This document shows, in pieces, positions 13,767 to 16,243 of a stretch of 16,243 bases of DNA (positions are counted from its first letter, which is position 1; the number at the start of each line of letters is the position of its first letter). The DNA lies in the NCBI GenBank assembly GCA_900763175.1, contig CAAFJI010000362.1, positions 1-16,243 on the forward strand, read 5' to 3'. The stretch is from Lachnospiraceae bacterium. GTDB lineage: Bacteria > Bacillota > Clostridia > Lachnospirales > Lachnospiraceae. A program made the position numbers and the translations under genes. The notes under the pieces were generated by a model, which worked only from the letters and a program-made list of their open reading frames with translations, was not told the origin of the DNA and ran no database searches.

Positions 13767-14459
13767 ATGAAACGAGGAAAGAAATACGTGGAAGCTGCGA
13801 AAGCAGTAGACCGCGCAACATTATACGATACTGATGAAGCTATCAGCTTAGTTAAGAAAGCTGCTGTTGCTAAATTTGACGAGACTATCGAAGTTCATAT
13901 CCGCACAGGCTGCGATGGACGTCATGCAGATCAGCAGATTCGTGGTGCAGTAGTTCTGCCACACGGTACAGGTAAAAAGGTTCGCGTTCTTGTATTCGCA
14001 AGAGATGCTAAGGCTGAGGAAGCAAAAGCAGCAGGCGCTGATTTTGTAGGAGCTGAGGATCTTATCCCGAGAATCCAGAACGAAGGATGGCTTGACTTCG
14101 ACGTTGTAGTTGCAACTCCAGATATGATGGGTGTTGTTGGACGTCTTGGTCGTGTACTTGGACCGAAGGGCTTAATGCCAAACCCGAAGGCTGGTACTGT
14201 AACAATGGATGTTACAAAAGCCGTTAACGATATCAAAGCTGGTAAGATTGAGTATCGTCTTGACAAGTCAAACATTATCCATGTGCCGATCGGTAAAGCT
14301 TCCTTTACTGAAGAGCAGTTAAGCGACAACTTCCAGACGCTGATTGGAGCTATTGTAAAGGCTAGACCTAGCACACTGAAGGGTCAGTATTTAAAGAGCG
14401 TAGTAGTTACTCCTACAATGGGACCTGGTGTAAAGATCAACCCTATCAAATTAGCTTAA
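13767..14459 (+). CDS. rplA: 50S ribosomal protein L1
   Basis: 230-residue protein of the mobile L1 stalk near the ribosomal E site, and the translational repressor of the rplK-rplA unit in well-studied bacteria. The N-terminus MKRGKKYVEAAKAVDR, HADQQIRGAVVLPHGTGK and the signature GRVLGPKGLMPNPKAGTV are all present. The length is normal. ATG at 13767 follows AGGAGG at eight bases. Confidence 0.97.
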   Translation: MKRGKKYVEAAKAVDRATLYDTDEAISLVKKAAVAKFDETIEVHIRTGCDGRHADQQIRGAVVLPHGTGKKVRVLVFARDAKAEEAKAAGADFVGAEDLIPRIQNEGWLDFDVVVATPDMMGVVGRLGRVLGPKGLMPNPKAGTVTMDVTKAVNDIKAGKIEYRLDKSNIIHVPIGKASFTEEQLSDNFQTLIGAIVKARPSTLKGQYLKSVVVTPTMGPGVKINPIKLA

Positions 14460-14470
14460 TAGATGAAATG

Positions 14471-14503
14471 AAAAGCACTCACCGTGAGGTGGGTGCTTTT
14501 TTT
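14471..14503 (+). terminator. Intrinsic terminator after rplA
   Basis: AAAAGCACTCACC (14471-14483) and GGTGGGTGCTTTT (14488-14500) form a strong stem with a GTGA loop, followed by seven T residues. It ends the rplK-rplA transcript. Confidence 0.92.
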
Positions 14504-14542
14504 GCTTTATAGGAAAGACCGCCTGCGGCGCTCTCTTGAATC

Positions 14543-14568
14543 GAAAAATGCCCGCACGGAGGCGGGCA
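14543..14568 (-). terminator. Hairpin at the transposase-distal IS end (terminator and/or oriIS)
   Basis: On the minus strand TGCCCGC-CTCCGT-GCGGGCA is followed by TTTTTC, a good intrinsic terminator for the transposase and small ORF. It is then followed by CGATT and CAAG. A hairpin shortly before a CAAG/GAAC target is also the layout of the IS91 replication origin, so both roles are possible. Confidence 0.65.
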
Positions 14569-14590
14569 CGACGGCAAGACGATCCTTGGA

Positions 14591-14764
14591 TTAGAAGATA
14601 TAAAAACCTTCCTCTCCAAAATCGTCGTCAAGTTCGTCATCATTTAGAAAATAATCCATATCCAGAAGTTCTTCCTCGCTCATGCGGCGAATGTCCCTGG
14701 AAGTCATGCCTTCTGGTGGATTTTCGATGTATTTTTTGCGCAGTTCCTTGATATCTGGTTTCAT
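14591..14764 (-). CDS. Small acidic protein of the IS91 element
   Basis: A 57-residue ORF too short for standard ORF lists, starting at ATG 14764 with an excellent AAAGGAGG ribosome binding site eight bases upstream, and ending at TAA 14591-14593. The sequence begins MKPDIKELRKKYIENPPEGM and is strongly acidic in its second half (SEEELLDMDYFLNDDELDDDFGEEG). It lies about 46 bases downstream of the transposase on the same strand, before the element's terminator. I do not recognise a family. It could bind the transposase or mimic nucleic acid, but that is speculation. Confidence 0.7.
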   Translation of the reverse strand: MKPDIKELRKKYIENPPEGMTSRDIRRMSEEELLDMDYFLNDDELDDDFGEEGFYIF

Positions 14765-14810
14765 GGTGTTTTCCTCCTTTGAGAGGATTATATCATAGAA
14801 TCCATAAAAA

Positions 14811-15968
14811 TTATGCAGAAGACCACCGTCTACGAGCTTTGGACATTACTTTCTCGTACATTTCTTCAAGGGAGATGCGCTTGTGGTTGTAGTAAAGTTC
14901 CAGAAAAAGCATTTCATGTTTACAATCCGGACATTTCAGTGGATCGTATCCAAAGGAAGAAAGGATAGCAGTCCGCCATTTGTTGAAGTTACGGAATATA
15001 TGACGCTTTGTTCTCGAGATTGCCAGGTGAAGATTTTCATCTATTTTGCGGTGACGGGCATATAGCCCACCATACCGGATCATTTTAAAATGTTTTTCCG
15101 GGATATGCCGGATCAGACGTTTGATGAAATCTAATGCAGGGATGGTTTCCTGGATGTATTTATTATCTTCATGGCGGTTGTAATGAAAAGTGACCGTTTC
15201 GGCATCTTCGTCATAGCTGTCAATTCTGGAAGTGGCAATAACTGGCCGTCCGAGATAACGTCCAATGTATTTTATGACCGTTTCAGGGTCACACTTGTTT
15301 GGTTTTGCATAAACGTAAAAGCCTTCTTTATGATTCGTGTAGCACTGGGATTTTACTTTTTTGAAAGAAGATCCGAGTCTGCCTCCCATTTCATCAAGCA
15401 GTGCTGTGCGGAAAGCATTACGAAGATAAGTATAATTAAAGTGATGGACTGGACGCCAGAACCCATCATCACTGTAACCACCTTCCGATATAAGACAATG
15501 GATATGGGGATTCCATTTTAAATCCCTGCCAAAAGTATGGAGGACCATAATAAAACCAGGTGTATAGTTTTTAGACTTATTCATTTTGAAGAACATACGT
15601 GAGACGACACTGGTAACAGAATGAAAAAGGCAGTCGAGCAGAGTCCGGTCTTCCAGGAAAAAGTCACGAAGGTTTTTATCAATAGTAAAAACACAATGGC
15701 GGTGCTGGACATTAACAAGTTTAAAAGACATGGAAGTAGTGCGTTCCATGGAATACTTGTTTCCGCAGGTAGGGCAGAAACGGCTGTGGCATCGGAAGGG
15801 GACAAATTTAAGCTTGCCGCAATGGGGACAACCGTACATGGCACCGCCAAAAGATGGATCACCACAGTTGAGCATCTTATCGATATTTTCCATCTCAGTA
15901 GATCTCGGATGAAGTGTATATTTAATTTCTTCATAGTAGTCAGTAAAGATTCTTTGTAAGATATTCAT
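14811..15968 (-). CDS. tnpA: IS91-family transposase (Y2 HUH nuclease)
   Basis: A 385-residue rolling-circle transposase that nicks one strand and moves single-stranded DNA. The N-terminal zinc-binding domain shows CPHC (47-50), RCHSRFCPTC (59-68) and the NKYSMERT stretch typical of the family. The HUH metal motif is HIH at 155-157 (WNPHIHCLI). The two catalytic tyrosines are in YIGRY at 234-238, the YxxxY spacing of IS91. A second CPDC pair is at 346-349. The frame is intact, so the enzyme may be active. The start at ATG 15968 has only a weak AGG upstream, and a terminator-like hairpin precedes the gene. Confidence 0.93.
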   Translation of the reverse strand: MNILQRIFTDYYEEIKYTLHPRSTEMENIDKMLNCGDPSFGGAMYGCPHCGKLKFVPFRCHSRFCPTCGNKYSMERTTSMSFKLVNVQHRHCVFTIDKNLRDFFLEDRTLLDCLFHSVTSVVSRMFFKMNKSKNYTPGFIMVLHTFGRDLKWNPHIHCLISEGGYSDDGFWRPVHHFNYTYLRNAFRTALLDEMGGRLGSSFKKVKSQCYTNHKEGFYVYAKPNKCDPETVIKYIGRYLGRPVIATSRIDSYDEDAETVTFHYNRHEDNKYIQETIPALDFIKRLIRHIPEKHFKMIRYGGLYARHRKIDENLHLAISRTKRHIFRNFNKWRTAILSSFGYDPLKCPDCKHEMLFLELYYNHKRISLEEMYEKVMSKARRRWSSA

Positions 15969-15992
15969 AAGCCTATTATGAATGAAAAGTTG

Positions 15993-16034
15993 AAAAAAAG
16001 AAACCCCTATCCCCTCAAGATTGAGGGGCAGGGG
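15993..16034 (-). terminator. Intrinsic terminator upstream of the transposase
   Basis: On the minus strand CCCCT...CCCCTCAA-TC-TTGAGGGG...AGGGG folds into a two-step stem (16004-16034) and is followed by TTTCTTTTTTT. It should stop transcription entering the transposase gene from outside, a known self-restraint device of insertion sequences. Confidence 0.65.
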
Positions 16035-16040
16035 AGTTGA

Positions 16041-16060
16041 AGTGTCGAAGACACTTTTTT
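16041..16060 (+). terminator. Short intrinsic terminator at the IS end
   Basis: AGTGTC (16041-16046), loop GAA, GACACT (16050-16055), then a run of T to 16060. Its T-run is also the first part of the next inverted repeat, so only one of the two structures can form at a time. Confidence 0.5.
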
Positions 16061-16103
16061 ATGCAATCGGAAATTCTGTTGGAATCTCCGATTGCATAAA
16101 AAA
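16055..16103. repeat. Perfect 17-bp inverted repeat at the IS end
   Basis: TTTTTTATGCAATCGGA (16055-16071) and TCCGATTGCATAAAAAA (16087-16103) are exact reverse complements around a 15-base loop, which itself contains ATTC/GAAT. T-run first and A-run last is the reverse of a terminator, so a DNA-structure role such as the IS end (terIS) is more likely. Confidence 0.65.
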
Positions 16104-16243
16104 GCCCTACCGGGCAGATGTCGCTGAAGCGCCCCGCTTTACTGCAGTGCACTTACGGTATAAACCAACTTCTTATGAAAAGAGTATAAATGGTAGGTCA
16201 AGGAAAATATATTGACTTGAAATTTTAACTTTTAGAGTATGCA
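16104..16243 (+). other. Non-coding tail of the window, possible -35 box
   Basis: No convincing gene. Small palindromes occur (GCCCTACCGGGC at 16104-16115, AAGCG-CCC-CGCTT nearby). TTGACT at 16212-16217 could be a -35 box, with the matching -10 at or beyond the window edge. From standard gene order rplJ-rplL would be expected next, but this is inference. Confidence 0.3.

Larger units (their letters stand above)
14539..16103 (-). mobile_element. IS91-family insertion sequence (ends approximate)
   Basis: The element contains a Y2 HUH transposase, a small companion ORF and hairpins at both ends, with no terminal inverted repeats, as expected for rolling-circle IS91 elements. The left limit is proposed from CTTG at 14535-14538 (CAAG on the transposase strand), the tetranucleotide IS91 uses as its target beside the origin end. 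The right limit is only a guess, set at the end of the last long hairpin. An intact element without frameshifts suggests recent insertion. Confidence 0.6.

Noticed and set aside
14536..14751. 71-codon plus-strand frame opposite the IS small ORF
   Set aside because: No ribosome binding site and overlaps the better-supported minus-strand ORF with AAAGGAGG.
16021..16215. 64-codon plus-strand frame at the IS end
   Set aside because: Runs through three hairpins and a T-run; no ribosome binding site or recognisable motif.
1..16243. CRISPR arrays, tRNA and rRNA genes
   Set aside because: No regularly spaced direct repeats and no tRNA cloverleaf or rRNA stretch was seen; the 23S-like pieces before rplK and rplA are only 30-base operator mimics.

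Overview
The window looks like chromosomal DNA of a gut-type Firmicute, most likely a Lachnospiraceae member (Blautia/Ruminococcus-like). This is inferred from moderate GC, AGGAGG-type ribosome binding sites, TTG/GTG starts, a two-subunit iron-sulfur serine dehydratase, and the rpmG-secE-nusG-rplK-rplA order. No species can be named from sequence alone.

Layout. Positions 1-802 hold a family 2 glycosyltransferase whose 5' end is unclear. It converges on a minus-strand tarD/tagD-type glycerol-3-phosphate cytidylyltransferase (904-1293), with a shared bidirectional terminator between them. The serine dehydratase operon sdaAB-sdaAA (1576-3321) has its own promoter and a structured leader. It carries a 162-bp near-perfect-register palindrome (MITE/REP-like) between its two genes. 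A membrane acyltransferase (3485-4648) ends in a terminator that contains its own stop codon.

Positions 4775-12117 form one tight five-gene operon behind a good promoter: (1) a TagD-like cytidylyltransferase fused to a degenerate Gfo/Idh/MocA domain; (2) a LicD-family transferase with a long helical-repeat extension; (3) a LicD paralogue that has lost the catalytic acidic motif; (4) an acetolactate-synthase-like thiamine-pyrophosphate enzyme; (5) a short-chain dehydrogenase. Together they read as a pathway that builds an unusual small molecule, activates it as a CDP derivative and transfers it onto a cell-surface polymer. The product is not known. This is the most interesting part of the window.

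Positions 12145-14503 are the rpmG-secE-nusG-rplK-rplA block. rplK and rplA are each preceded by a short RNA element resembling the L1-binding helix of 23S rRNA, so L1 probably represses both. After the rplA terminator comes an IS91-family element (about 14539-16103): a Y2 HUH transposase, a 57-residue acidic companion ORF, and hairpins at both ends. It sits where rplJ-rplL would normally begin. The last ~140 bases hold no recognisable gene, only a possible -35 box.
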